Position numbers and translations under genes: made by a program. Source: Streptomyces katrae (GTDB lineage Bacteria > Actinomycetota > Actinomycetes > Streptomycetales > Streptomycetaceae). Taken from it: a stretch of 64,000 bases of DNA. Below, in pieces: positions 53,008 to 62,999 of the stretch; the stretch's first letter is position 1, and each line of letters begins with the position of its first letter. Below the pieces are notes generated by a model. The model was not told the DNA's origin. It did not search any database and saw only the letters and a program-made list of their open reading frames with translations. The stretch covers positions 6,485,560 through 6,549,559 of the forward strand of contig NZ_CP020042.1 in the NCBI RefSeq assembly GCF_002028425.1. The letters are read 5' to 3'.

Positions 53008-53958
53008 ATGGACGAGCTTCCCCTGGACCAGGTGCGGACCCTCCTCGCGGTCGTCGACGAGGGCACCTTCGACGCGGCCGCGGCCGCCCTGCACGTGACG
53101 CCCTCCGCCGTCAGCCAGCGGGTGAAGGCCCTCGAACAGCGCACCGGCCGGGTCCTGCTGATGCGCACCAAACCGGTACGCGCCACCGAGTCCGGCGAGG
53201 TGGTGGTCCGCTTCGCCCGCCAGCTCGCCCGGCTGGAGCGCGACGCCCGGGCCGAGCTGGGCATGGGCACGGCCGACGGGCTGGGGCCGGTCCGGCTGCC
53301 GATCGCCGTGAACGCGGACTCGCTGGCCACCTGGTTCCTGCCGGTGCTGAGCCGGGTCCCGCAGGACCCGCCCGTCTGCTTCGAGCTGTACCGCGAGGAC
53401 GAGTCCCACACCACGGCCCTGCTGCGCGAGGGCCAGGTGATGGCGGCCGTCACCTCCTCGCCGGACCCGGTGGCGGGGTGCACCGCGGGCGCGCTCGGGC
53501 TGGCCCGTTACCTGCCGGTGGCCGCCCCCGGCTTCGCGGCCCGCCACCTCGCCGGGGAGCCGGCGGTGGACCTGCGCACGGCGCCGACCATCGTCTTCGA
53601 CCGCCGCGACGACCTCCAGGACTCCTTCGTCCGCTCCCTCACCGGCGACGGGACCGGCGCCTCGCCCGTCCGCCACCGGGTGCCGACCTCGGAGGGCTTC
53701 CGCGACGCGGTGGCCGCCGGGCTGGGCTGGGGCCTGGTGCCCGAACCGCAGGCCGAGCCGCTGCTGCGCGCGGGGGCGCTCGTACGGCTGACCCCGGGGC
53801 GGACCCTGGACGTACCGCTGTACTGGCAGCAGTGGAAGCTGGACTCGCCCGCCCTGGCGGCGGTGGCCCGGCTGGTCGCCGAGACCGCCCGCGCGGCCCT
53901 CCTGCCCCCGGGCCGGCCCGGCTCCCGGGGGCCCGCCGCCGGGGACCGCCCGCGCTGA
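53008..53958 (+). CDS. lysG: LysG/ArgP-type LysR-family regulator
   Basis: This 316-residue regulator has an N-terminal HTH (LDQVRTLLAVVDEGTFDAAA, ALHVTPSAVSQRVKALEQRT) and an effector domain with PIAVNADSLATWFLPVL, ELYREDESHTTALLREGQVM, and ADSL-like elements typical of ArgP/LysG. It activates the divergent exporter when Lys or Arg is abundant. ATG 53005 and 53008 are both possible. Confidence 0.93.
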   Translation: MDELPLDQVRTLLAVVDEGTFDAAAAALHVTPSAVSQRVKALEQRTGRVLLMRTKPVRATESGEVVVRFARQLARLERDARAELGMGTADGLGPVRLPIAVNADSLATWFLPVLSRVPQDPPVCFELYREDESHTTALLREGQVMAAVTSSPDPVAGCTAGALGLARYLPVAAPGFAARHLAGEPAVDLRTAPTIVFDRRDDLQDSFVRSLTGDGTGASPVRHRVPTSEGFRDAVAAGLGWGLVPEPQAEPLLRAGALVRLTPGRTLDVPLYWQQWKLDSPALAAVARLVAETARAALLPPGRPGSRGPAAGDRPR

Positions 53959-54057
53959 CCGCTCCGGGACCGGAGGCGGCCGGGATGAGGGCCGGCGGCG
54001 GGCGTCGTCTACTGGGAGGGACGTGCGTACACCGACCGACCGCAGGGGAGCACCGGG

Positions 54058-54678
54058 ATGAGGAAGATCACCGCAGAGCTGTTCGTATCCCTCGACGGCG
54101 TCGTGGAGGCCCCCCACGAGTGGCACTTCCCGTACTTCAACGACGAGATGGGCGCCGCCGTCGAGGCGGTCGTCGGCACGGCCGACACCCTGCTGCTCGG
54201 CCGGCGGACCTACGACGGTTTCGCCGGGGCCTGGCCGGAGCGCGAGGCCGCGGGCGGCGAGGACGCGGCCTTCGCCAAGCGGCTCGGCGACACGCGCAAG
54301 GTCGTGGTCTCGCGCGGCACCCCGGACCTCGGCTGGCGCAACGCCGAGCTGCTCCGCGGCGGCCTCGTCGAGGGGGTCAGGGCCCTGAAGAACGAGCCGG
54401 GCGACGGCCGCGTCGCGATCAGCGGCTCGGTGTCGGTGGTCCGCCAGCTGCTGGCCGCGGGCGAACTCGACCGGCTGCACCTGCTGGTGCACCCCCTCGC
54501 AGTCGGCCGGGGCATGCGGCTGTTCGCCGAGGACGGGCCCCCGCTCCCCCTGAGGCTGGTTTCCTGCGAGACCTTCGAGACCGGCGTCCTGAACCTCTTC
54601 TACGCCCCCGCCACGGCCCCCGGCAGCGCCACGTACGAGGACGCCAAAGCCCACCTGCCGCGGGAGGACGCCGGGTGA
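54058..54678 (+). CDS. Dihydrofolate reductase-like (RibD C-terminal) family protein
   Basis: This 206-residue protein has a RibD_C/DHFR-like fold: ITAELFVSLDGVVEAPHEWH, TLLLGRRTYDGFAGAWPE, KVVVSRGTPDLGW and GSVSVVRQLLAAGELDRLHL. Such proteins are NADPH-binding reductases of mostly unknown substrate. The ATG at 54058 follows GGGG. It stands alone between lysG and a kinase gene. Confidence 0.9.
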   Translation: MRKITAELFVSLDGVVEAPHEWHFPYFNDEMGAAVEAVVGTADTLLLGRRTYDGFAGAWPEREAAGGEDAAFAKRLGDTRKVVVSRGTPDLGWRNAELLRGGLVEGVRALKNEPGDGRVAISGSVSVVRQLLAAGELDRLHLLVHPLAVGRGMRLFAEDGPPLPLRLVSCETFETGVLNLFYAPATAPGSATYEDAKAHLPREDAG

Positions 54679-54777
54679 GCCGGCTCCGCCGACCCGGTGA
54701 ACCATGACGCGATCATGCCTCTACGCTTGGCCCCGGCAGGCCGTCGACGGACGGCCGGTGAGGGAACGGAGCGGGCG

Positions 54778-56817
54778 GTGCCGGTGCCATCGGAGCAGGC
54801 GAACGACGGAGAGCTCGTCGGCAGGGCGCTCGGGGGGCGCTACCGGGTCACCTCGGTGGTCGGCCGTGGGGGCATGGGCGTGGTCGCGAAGGCCGTCGAC
54901 GAGGTCCTCGGCCGGGAGGTCGCCGTCAAGCTGCTGCGGGCCTACACCGACGCCGGCCCCGCCGAACTGGCCGACCTGCGGACCCGGATGCAGCGCGAGG
55001 CGCAGGCCGCCGCACGGATCCGGCACACCGGTGTGGTCACCGTGCACGACGTGACCGAGGACCAGGGGCTCCCGGTCATCGTGATGGAACTCGTCGACGG
55101 CCCCTCGCTCGACGCGGTCGTCGCACAGCGCGGCGCGCTCGACCCCTACGAGGCCGCCGCGATCGGCGCGAAGCTGATGGACGCCCTCGACGCGGCCCAC
55201 CGGGCCGGCGTCCTGCACCGGGACGTCAAGCCGGGCAACGTGCTGCTGGAGCGGGGCGGCCGGGTCGTCCTCACCGACTTCGGCATCGCCAGCATGCAGA
55301 GCCCCGACGACGAGGAGCTCGCGAAGCTGACCCGCAGCGGCGAGATCGTCGGCTCGCTGGACTACCTGCCGCCGGAGCGCGCCCAGGGCCGGGAACCCGG
55401 ACCCGCCTCGGACATCTGGTCGCTGGGGATGACCCTGTACGCGGCGGTGGAGGGCGTCTCGCCGTTCCGCCGGACCTCGGTGTGGTCGACGCTGTCCGCG
55501 ATCGTGGCCGAACCCCTGCCCGAGGCCCGGCGGGCGGGCCCGCTCGGCCCGGTGCTGCAGGCGCTGATGGCGAAGGAACCGGAATCCCGCCCCACCGCCG
55601 ACCAGGCGCGCGCCCTGCTGGAGGCGGTGGCGGCCGGGGGCGCCGGGACCGCCGCGGGACAGGCCGGGACCGCCACGGGTACGGGCCCCGCGACGGCCGC
55701 CGGGCCGGCCGGGCCGGCCGGCCTGCCCGGGCAGCCGGCCGGGGCCGTGCCGCCGGACCGGGCCGGCGCGGCCGGTGCCCCGGGCCCGGGCACCGCCCTG
55801 GCGCAGCCCGCGGCCGCCGGCTTCGGGCCGCCGCCCACGGCCCCGTCGCCCCTCGCCCCGCCGCCGTCCGGCACCGGACCGGCCGCCGCGCCGGGTGCCG
55901 GCTCCTTCACCGAGCCCGGCGGCGCGCCCTTCGCGTCATCCGGCGCCGGCCCCTCGGCCGGCCCGGCCGCCGGCTCCGTCACCGGGCCCGGCGGTGTGTC
56001 CTTCACCACGCCCGGCGCCGGGGCGCCGGCCGGGTTCGGGCCGCCTCCGGCTGCCGCCGGGGCCGGCGTACCGTTTCCGCAGCAGCGCTCCCAAGGCCCG
56101 TCGCCCTACGACCCGTTCCCCCCGCACGGCACCCCGCAGGGCGCCCCGCACGGCACCCCGCAGGGCGGCCCGCACGGGACCCCGCAGGGCAACCCGCACG
56201 GCACCCCGTCGGGGCGGCCGCCCGCGGGCGCCGGCGGGGCCGGGGGCCGGGGGCGCGGGCGTGGCCGGATCGCGGTCGCCGTCGCCGTGGTCGCCGTACT
56301 CGCGGCCGGAGGCGCCACGTACGCCCTGACCTCCTCGGGCGGCGGCAAGAAGGCGCGCACCACCGCCGGACCGCCGGCCTCCGCCACCGCCTCCCCGGCC
56401 CCGGGCGACCTGCACGGCACGGCGAGCCCGGCCCCGTCCCCCTCCCCGTCCAGGTCCGGCCCCTCCGCCACCCCCTCGAGGACGCCCGGCACGGCGTCCC
56501 CCTCCGCGTCGGCACCCTCGCCCGCCGCCGCCAAGCCGAGCCCCACCCCGACGGGCTGCGCCGGCTGGACCCACAAGGACCCCAAGCCCGGCACCTACGG
56601 CTACATATCCGGCGACCACCACCTGCTGGCCGCGCCCTACCAGCAGTGCGCCCAGGGCAGCCTGGTCAAGAGCGGGACGAAGCTCTGGTACCACTGCTAC
56701 ATCATCAACTCGTACGGCAACCAGTGGACGTTCGTCCGCGTGGACGGCACCAACCAGACCGGCTGGCTCTACAACCGCGACCTCACCGGGCAGAAGGGAT
56801 CGTCCCCCGCGTGTTAG
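54778..56817 (+). CDS. Transmembrane Ser/Thr protein kinase (PknB-like) with SH3-like ectodomain
   Basis: This 679-residue kinase has catalytic residues 20-290 with the Gly loop GRGGMGVV, Lys51 in VAVKLL, the LHRDVKPGN loop and LTDFGIAS. A Pro/Ala/Gly-rich linker of about 200 residues follows, containing an eight-residue repeat (PHGTPQGx) at 56122-56215. After the membrane helix (IAVAVAVVAVLAAGGATYAL) comes a Ser/Pro-rich stretch and an 85-residue Cys-containing C-terminal domain (YGYISGDHHLLAAPYQQC, TGWLYNRDLTG) resembling bacterial SH3 domains. GTG 54778 has CGGAG six bases upstream; GTG 54697 is longer. Confidence 0.9.
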   Translation: MPVPSEQANDGELVGRALGGRYRVTSVVGRGGMGVVAKAVDEVLGREVAVKLLRAYTDAGPAELADLRTRMQREAQAAARIRHTGVVTVHDVTEDQGLPVIVMELVDGPSLDAVVAQRGALDPYEAAAIGAKLMDALDAAHRAGVLHRDVKPGNVLLERGGRVVLTDFGIASMQSPDDEELAKLTRSGEIVGSLDYLPPERAQGREPGPASDIWSLGMTLYAAVEGVSPFRRTSVWSTLSAIVAEPLPEARRAGPLGPVLQALMAKEPESRPTADQARALLEAVAAGGAGTAAGQAGTATGTGPATAAGPAGPAGLPGQPAGAVPPDRAGAAGAPGPGTALAQPAAAGFGPPPTAPSPLAPPPSGTGPAAAPGAGSFTEPGGAPFASSGAGPSAGPAAGSVTGPGGVSFTTPGAGAPAGFGPPPAAAGAGVPFPQQRSQGPSPYDPFPPHGTPQGAPHGTPQGGPHGTPQGNPHGTPSGRPPAGAGGAGGRGRGRGRIAVAVAVVAVLAAGGATYALTSSGGGKKARTTAGPPASATASPAPGDLHGTASPAPSPSPSRSGPSATPSRTPGTASPSASAPSPAAAKPSPTPTGCAGWTHKDPKPGTYGYISGDHHLLAAPYQQCAQGSLVKSGTKLWYHCYIINSYGNQWTFVRVDGTNQTGWLYNRDLTGQKGSSPAC

Positions 56818-56849
56818 CCCGCCCCGACGCCCCGGCCTAAGCTGCGCCC

Positions 56850-57239
56850 ATGGAGTCCTACACCATCGGCCAGGCGGCCCGGCTGCTCGGCGTCAGCGTC
56901 GACACGGCCCGGCGCTGGGCCGACGCCGAGCGCTTCCCCACCCGCCGCGAGGGCACCCGCCGCATGGTCGACGGCCCGGACCTGGCCGCGTTCTGCGTCG
57001 AGGCGGCGCAGGAGGGGGCCGACGGCGAGGAGTCCTACACCTCGGCGCGCAACGCCTTCCCCGGCATCGTCACCGGCGTCAAGCTCGGCACCGTCGACGC
57101 CCAGGTCGAGATCCAGGCCGGCCCCCACCGCATCGTCTCCCTGCTCACCCGGGAGGCCGTGGAGGAGCTGGGCCTGGAGGTGGGCTCGCGGGCCACGGCG
57201 CGGGTGAAGTCGACCAGCGTCTTCGTCGACCGCGGCTGA
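56850..57239 (+). CDS. HTH-TOBE (molybdate-type) regulator or binding protein
   Basis: This 129-residue protein has an N-terminal excisionase/MerR-like HTH (YTIGQAARLLGVSVDTARRW) and a C-terminal TOBE/Mop domain (ARNAFPGIVTGVKLGTVDAQ, LLTREAVEELGLEVGSRATA). This pairing is common in actinobacteria and is thought to sense molybdate or tungstate. No molybdate transporter is adjacent. Confidence 0.92.
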   Translation: MESYTIGQAARLLGVSVDTARRWADAERFPTRREGTRRMVDGPDLAAFCVEAAQEGADGEESYTSARNAFPGIVTGVKLGTVDAQVEIQAGPHRIVSLLTREAVEELGLEVGSRATARVKSTSVFVDRG

Positions 57240-57306
57240 CCTCCCGCGGGTTCCCGGGCGCGGCGGTGGCAGACTGGCCGCTGATCCGCCGAAGGGAAGT
57301 ACCGCG

Positions 57307-58395
57307 TTGTCCATGTTCAGCAATCTGCGCCGGGCCGTACGCCGCGGCTACCGGCGGGCCGTCGACCTCAGCCACCCGGCCCGCTCGCCGCTCGGCAGCG
57401 CCGTGGTCAACTGCGTGGTCTACCAGGACGGCATCCGCCAGGAGGGCTGCGGCGAGGTCGAGGAGGCGCTGCGCCGGGTCCGCAAGACCGGCGAGGGCTT
57501 CGTCTGGATAGGGCTGCACGAGCCCTCCCAGCTGGAGCTCGCCAGGCTCGCGGAGCTGCTGGGGCTGCACCCGCTGGCCGTCGAGGACGCCGTCCACGCC
57601 CACCAGCGGCCCAAGGTGGAGCGCTACGACGACACCCTCTTCGCGGTGTTCAAGACCGTCCGCTACGTCGAGCACGAGGAACTGACGGCGACCAGCGAGG
57701 TGGTGGAGACCGGCGAGCTGATGGCCTTCGTCGGCGAGGACTTCGTCATCACCATCCGGCACGGCGGCCACGGCACCCTCGGTCCCGTCCGCGAGGCGCT
57801 GGAGGCCGAGCCGGAGCAGCTGGCCAAGGGTCCGGCGGCCGTGCTGCACGCCATGGCGGACCATGTGGTCGACGACTACGTGGCCGTCACGGACGCGGTG
57901 CAGAGCGACATGGACGCCGTGGAGACGGCCGTCTTCAGCGAGCACGGCGGGCGGGGCGACGCGGGCCGGATCTACCAGCTCAAGCGCGAACTCCTCGAAC
58001 TGCGCCGGGCGGTGGCCCCGCTGGGGCGGCCGCTGGAACAGCTCGCCACGCAGCCGATACCGGTGATCCCGCCGGACGTCCGGGCGTACTTCCGGGACGT
58101 GGCCGACCACCTGACGCGGTCGACGGAGCAGATCGCCGCCTACGACGGGCTCCTCGACTCCATCCTCCAGGCGCACCTGGCACAGGTGACGGTGGCGCAG
58201 AACGAGGACATGCGCAAGATCACGGCGTGGGCGGCGATCGTGGCGGTGCCGACGATGGTGTGCGGGGTGTACGGCATGAACTTCGACCACATGCCGGAGC
58301 TGCACTGGACGTACGGCTACCCGCTGGTCCTCGCCGTCATGGCGGTGGCCTGTTACGTCATCCACCGGGGCTTCCGCCGCAACGGCTGGCTCTGA
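57307..58395 (+). CDS. corA: CorA-family magnesium/cobalt transporter
   Basis: This 362-residue CorA-type channel has a cytoplasmic funnel (residues 1-295), two C-terminal membrane helices, and the diagnostic GMN in CGVYGMNFDHMPELHWTYGY. The TTG at 57307 has GAAGGGAAG at good spacing; ATG 57313 is the alternative. A strong hairpin follows the stop. Confidence 0.95.
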   Translation: MSMFSNLRRAVRRGYRRAVDLSHPARSPLGSAVVNCVVYQDGIRQEGCGEVEEALRRVRKTGEGFVWIGLHEPSQLELARLAELLGLHPLAVEDAVHAHQRPKVERYDDTLFAVFKTVRYVEHEELTATSEVVETGELMAFVGEDFVITIRHGGHGTLGPVREALEAEPEQLAKGPAAVLHAMADHVVDDYVAVTDAVQSDMDAVETAVFSEHGGRGDAGRIYQLKRELLELRRAVAPLGRPLEQLATQPIPVIPPDVRAYFRDVADHLTRSTEQIAAYDGLLDSILQAHLAQVTVAQNEDMRKITAWAAIVAVPTMVCGVYGMNFDHMPELHWTYGYPLVLAVMAVACYVIHRGFRRNGWL

Positions 58396-58396
58396 G

Positions 58397-58428
58397 CCGT
58401 CCGTCCGCGCCGGTGCGCGGACGGACGG
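58397..58428 (+). terminator. Intrinsic terminator after corA
   Basis: A perfect 14-bp stem with a 4-base loop begins one base after the corA stop codon. Confidence 0.8.
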
Positions 58429-58477
58429 GTGCCGGACGGCTGTGCCCGAGGGGGTGTCCTCCGGTTCCCGTATCTGG

Positions 58478-58492
58478 TAGGAAAGTTTCCTA
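58478..58492. promoter_or_regulatory. Chitosanase operator (CsnR-box-like palindrome)
   Basis: TAGGAAA-G-TTTCCTA is a perfect 15-bp palindrome 38 bp before the chitosanase start codon. It agrees with the GAAAGTTTC-type palindrome known upstream of Streptomyces chitosanase genes and bound by the ROK-family repressor CsnR, recalled from the literature. Confidence 0.75.
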
Positions 58493-58530
58493 ACGGAACA
58501 GGGAAGGCTCAACCCCCCTACGGAGGCCTT

Positions 58531-59361
58531 GTGTTCACCCCTCGTCGCACCACCCTGGCCATCGGCGCCCTCCTCGGCGCCACCCTCCTCGCACTCCCGG
58601 CCGCGGCCCAGGCCGCGCCCGCCGCCCCCGCCCCCCGCGCCGCCCGCGCGGCGGCGGGCCTGGACGACCCGGCGAAGAAGGACATCGCCATGCAGATCGT
58701 CTCCAGCGCCGAGAACTCCTCCCTCGACTGGAAGGCGCAGTACAAGTACATCGAGGACATAGGCGACGGCCGCGGCTACACCGCCGGCATCATCGGCTTC
58801 TGCTCCGGCACCGGCGACATGCTCGACCTCGTCGAGTACTACACCCAGGTCAAGCCCGGGAACGTGCTCGCCAAGTACCTCCCGGCCCTGCGCAAGGTCA
58901 ACGGCAGCGACTCCCACGCGGGCCTCGGCCCCGCCTTCACCAGGGACTGGGCCAAGGCCGCCCAGGACGCCGAGTTCAAGAAGGCCCAGGACCACGAGCG
59001 CGACCGGGTCTACTTCGACCCCGCCGTCAGGCAGGGCAAGTCCGACGGTGTCGGCACCCTCGGCCAGTTCGTCTACTACGACGCCATCGTCATGCACGGC
59101 GACGGCACCGACCCCACCAGCTTCCGCAGCATCCGCAAGCGCGCCCTGTCCAAGGCCAAGCCCCCCGCCCAGGGCGGCAGCGAGACCGCATGGCTGAACG
59201 CCTTCCTCGACGCCCGCGTCTGGGCGATGAAGCAGGAGGAGGCGCACAGCGACACCAGCCGCGTCGACACCGCCCAGCGCGTCTTCCTCAAGAAGGGCAA
59301 CCTCGCCCTGAACACCCCGCTTGACTGGAAGGTGTACGGGGACTCGTACCACATCGGCTGA
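58531..59361 (+). CDS. csnA: Secreted chitosanase, GH46
   Basis: This 276-residue endo-chitosanase cuts beta-1,4 bonds in chitosan. A signal peptide (TTLAIGALLGATLLALPAAA) precedes the mature enzyme. The catalytic acid is Glu in IVSSAENSS and the base is Asp in YIEDIGDGRGYTAGIIGF, with GTLGQFVYYDAIVMHGDG also characteristic. CGGAGG precedes GTG 58531. A palindromic operator lies upstream, so expression is probably induced by chitosan oligomers. Confidence 0.95.
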   Translation: MFTPRRTTLAIGALLGATLLALPAAAQAAPAAPAPRAARAAAGLDDPAKKDIAMQIVSSAENSSLDWKAQYKYIEDIGDGRGYTAGIIGFCSGTGDMLDLVEYYTQVKPGNVLAKYLPALRKVNGSDSHAGLGPAFTRDWAKAAQDAEFKKAQDHERDRVYFDPAVRQGKSDGVGTLGQFVYYDAIVMHGDGTDPTSFRSIRKRALSKAKPPAQGGSETAWLNAFLDARVWAMKQEEAHSDTSRVDTAQRVFLKKGNLALNTPLDWKVYGDSYHIG

Positions 59362-59446
59362 CCCCGGCCCGCTGAACAGCCCAACTCCCTTTGAAACCAA
59401 CGGTACTGGCCTTATTCGGTTGGCTCGAAGTGGCTTGAGGGCGTCG

Positions 59447-59497
59447 CCCCGGGGGCATAACCCCGGCCCGGCCCCGTTTTTTACAGGGGAGGGGCCG
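59447..59497 (+). promoter_or_regulatory. Structured leader or terminator region before DUF805
   Basis: A stem (CCGGGG, GCATAA loop, CCCCGG) around 59449-59466 is followed by CCCGGCCCCG and six T residues. CGGCCCC (59469) can also pair with GGGGCCG near 59491. It could terminate the chitosanase transcript or act as an attenuator; the two stems are adjacent alternatives. Confidence 0.45.
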
Positions 59498-59521
59498 CAG
59501 GTTCCGTCCCAAGGGGGGCTC

Positions 59522-59875
59522 GTGAACTACTATCTCGACGTCATCAAGCGGTACGCCGACTTCCAGGGCCGCGCCCGCCGCCAGGAGTACTGGATGTTCC
59601 TCCTGTGGAACATCCCGATCGTGATCGTCCTGACGATCCTGGACTACGCGCTCGGCAGCTACCCGGTCATCACCTGGATCTACACCCTCGCCGTGTTCCT
59701 CCCGTCCCTGGGGGTCTCGGTCCGCCGGCTGCACGACACCGGGAAGTCCGGATGGTGGTACCTGATCAGCCTGATCCCCTTCGTCGGGTTCATCTGGATG
59801 ATCGTCCTGATGGCCACCGACGGTGACGCCGGACCGAACGCGTACGGCCCCAGCCCCAAGCAGATCGCCGCCTGA
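59522..59875 (+). CDS. DUF805 membrane protein
   Basis: This 117-residue small inner-membrane protein has the DUF805 pattern DFQGRARRQEYWMFLLWN, three helices, SVRRLHDTGKSGWWYLI and a final LMATDGDAGPNAYGP. AAGGGGGG precedes GTG 59522. Function unknown. Confidence 0.93.
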   Translation: MNYYLDVIKRYADFQGRARRQEYWMFLLWNIPIVIVLTILDYALGSYPVITWIYTLAVFLPSLGVSVRRLHDTGKSGWWYLISLIPFVGFIWMIVLMATDGDAGPNAYGPSPKQIAA

Positions 59876-59902
59876 TCCGCCTCCGGGCGGCCCGCACCTC
59901 GA

Positions 59903-59940
59903 AGCGCCGTCACCGGCCCCTCACGGCCGGTGACGGCGCT
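59903..59940 (+). terminator. Intrinsic terminator after DUF805
   Basis: A perfect 16-bp stem (59903-59918 with 59925-59940) with a six-base loop. Confidence 0.8.
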
Positions 59941-60022
59941 CGCGTGTGCCCGGGGTGACACGCGTCTCGCTCGGGTTGCGGCAGGGGGCTGTCCTGACCG
60001 GGCCGATCACGAGATATCTTGA

Positions 60023-62293
<2,271 letters not shown>

Positions 62294-62321
62294 CGCCGCC
62301 CCTGACACGGCGGTAGTGGTC

Positions 62322-62364
62322 CGGGTCCGCCCCGGCCGGCACGGCGCCGGCCGGGGCGGACCCG
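62322..62364. terminator. Bidirectional terminator after icd
   Basis: A perfect 19-bp GC stem (62322-62340 with 62346-62364) and a 5-base loop lie between convergent genes. Confidence 0.85.
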
Positions 62365-62401
62365 TATCCGCGGGGCCCGGCCCCGCGGCGGGGGAAGGCT
62401 C

Positions 62402-62875
62402 TCAGAGGCGGTGGACGCGGCCCTGGCCGACGGCCAGGGGGCGGCGGCCGGCCGCCAGGATGCGCAGCCCGGGCGCCACGGCGAGCAGCCGCCGCAGCCA
62501 GGCCAGGGCCTCGGGGGAGAGCCGGTCACTGTCGTCCAGGACCAGCAGCATGTCCCGTTCGGCCAGCCAGGACGCGGCGTCGGCGGTCCCGCAGGGCAGG
62601 AAGGGCATACCGGGCAGGCACCCCAGCGCGGCCACGAGCTCGCGCACGCCGCCGTCCCCGGACACGGAGACCACCGAGGCGCCGTCGCAGAAATTGGACG
62701 AGATCCGCCGCGCGATGTCCCGTACCAGCAGGCCGCGCGGCTCGCGGAAGCGGCCCGTCACGGTCAGCACCCGGCCCCGCCGTACGGTCGTGAGCAGGAC
62801 CGACAACTCGGTCGAGGTGGCCGGTAAGGTCCCGGCCGCGCCGTCCGACCGTGCCGGTCTGGAGTCCCCCATCAT
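62402..62875 (-). CDS. Small NTPase-like protein lacking a P-loop
   Basis: This 157-residue protein has an arrangement like part of a STAND-type ATPase: RGRVLTVTGRFREPRGLLVR where a Walker A loop would be expected but no GKT is present, then AERDMLLVLDDSDRLSPEAL as Walker B-like, and LAVAPGLRILAAGRRPLAVG as the sensor strand. It may be a truncated or regulatory relative of AfsR/LuxR-type NTPases. ATG 62875 has GGGGGG seven bases upstream. Family unknown. Confidence 0.5.
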   Translation of the reverse strand: MMGDSRPARSDGAAGTLPATSTELSVLLTTVRRGRVLTVTGRFREPRGLLVRDIARRISSNFCDGASVVSVSGDGGVRELVAALGCLPGMPFLPCGTADAASWLAERDMLLVLDDSDRLSPEALAWLRRLLAVAPGLRILAAGRRPLAVGQGRVHRL

Positions 62876-62999
62876 CACGATGCCCCCCATCGCACGCGTG
62901 ATTGGTGCGGCAGCTGGGATGGTTCGAGCCGCGTGACGACGATTATGCGCCACTTCACACGGATGACTAGGGGAATGTCGTATTCCGCGGCCGTGGGTT

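Noticed and set aside
56122..56215. Short regularly spaced repeats resembling a CRISPR array
   Set aside because: The 24-base units are in frame with the kinase and encode PHGTPQGx repeats; there are no spacers.
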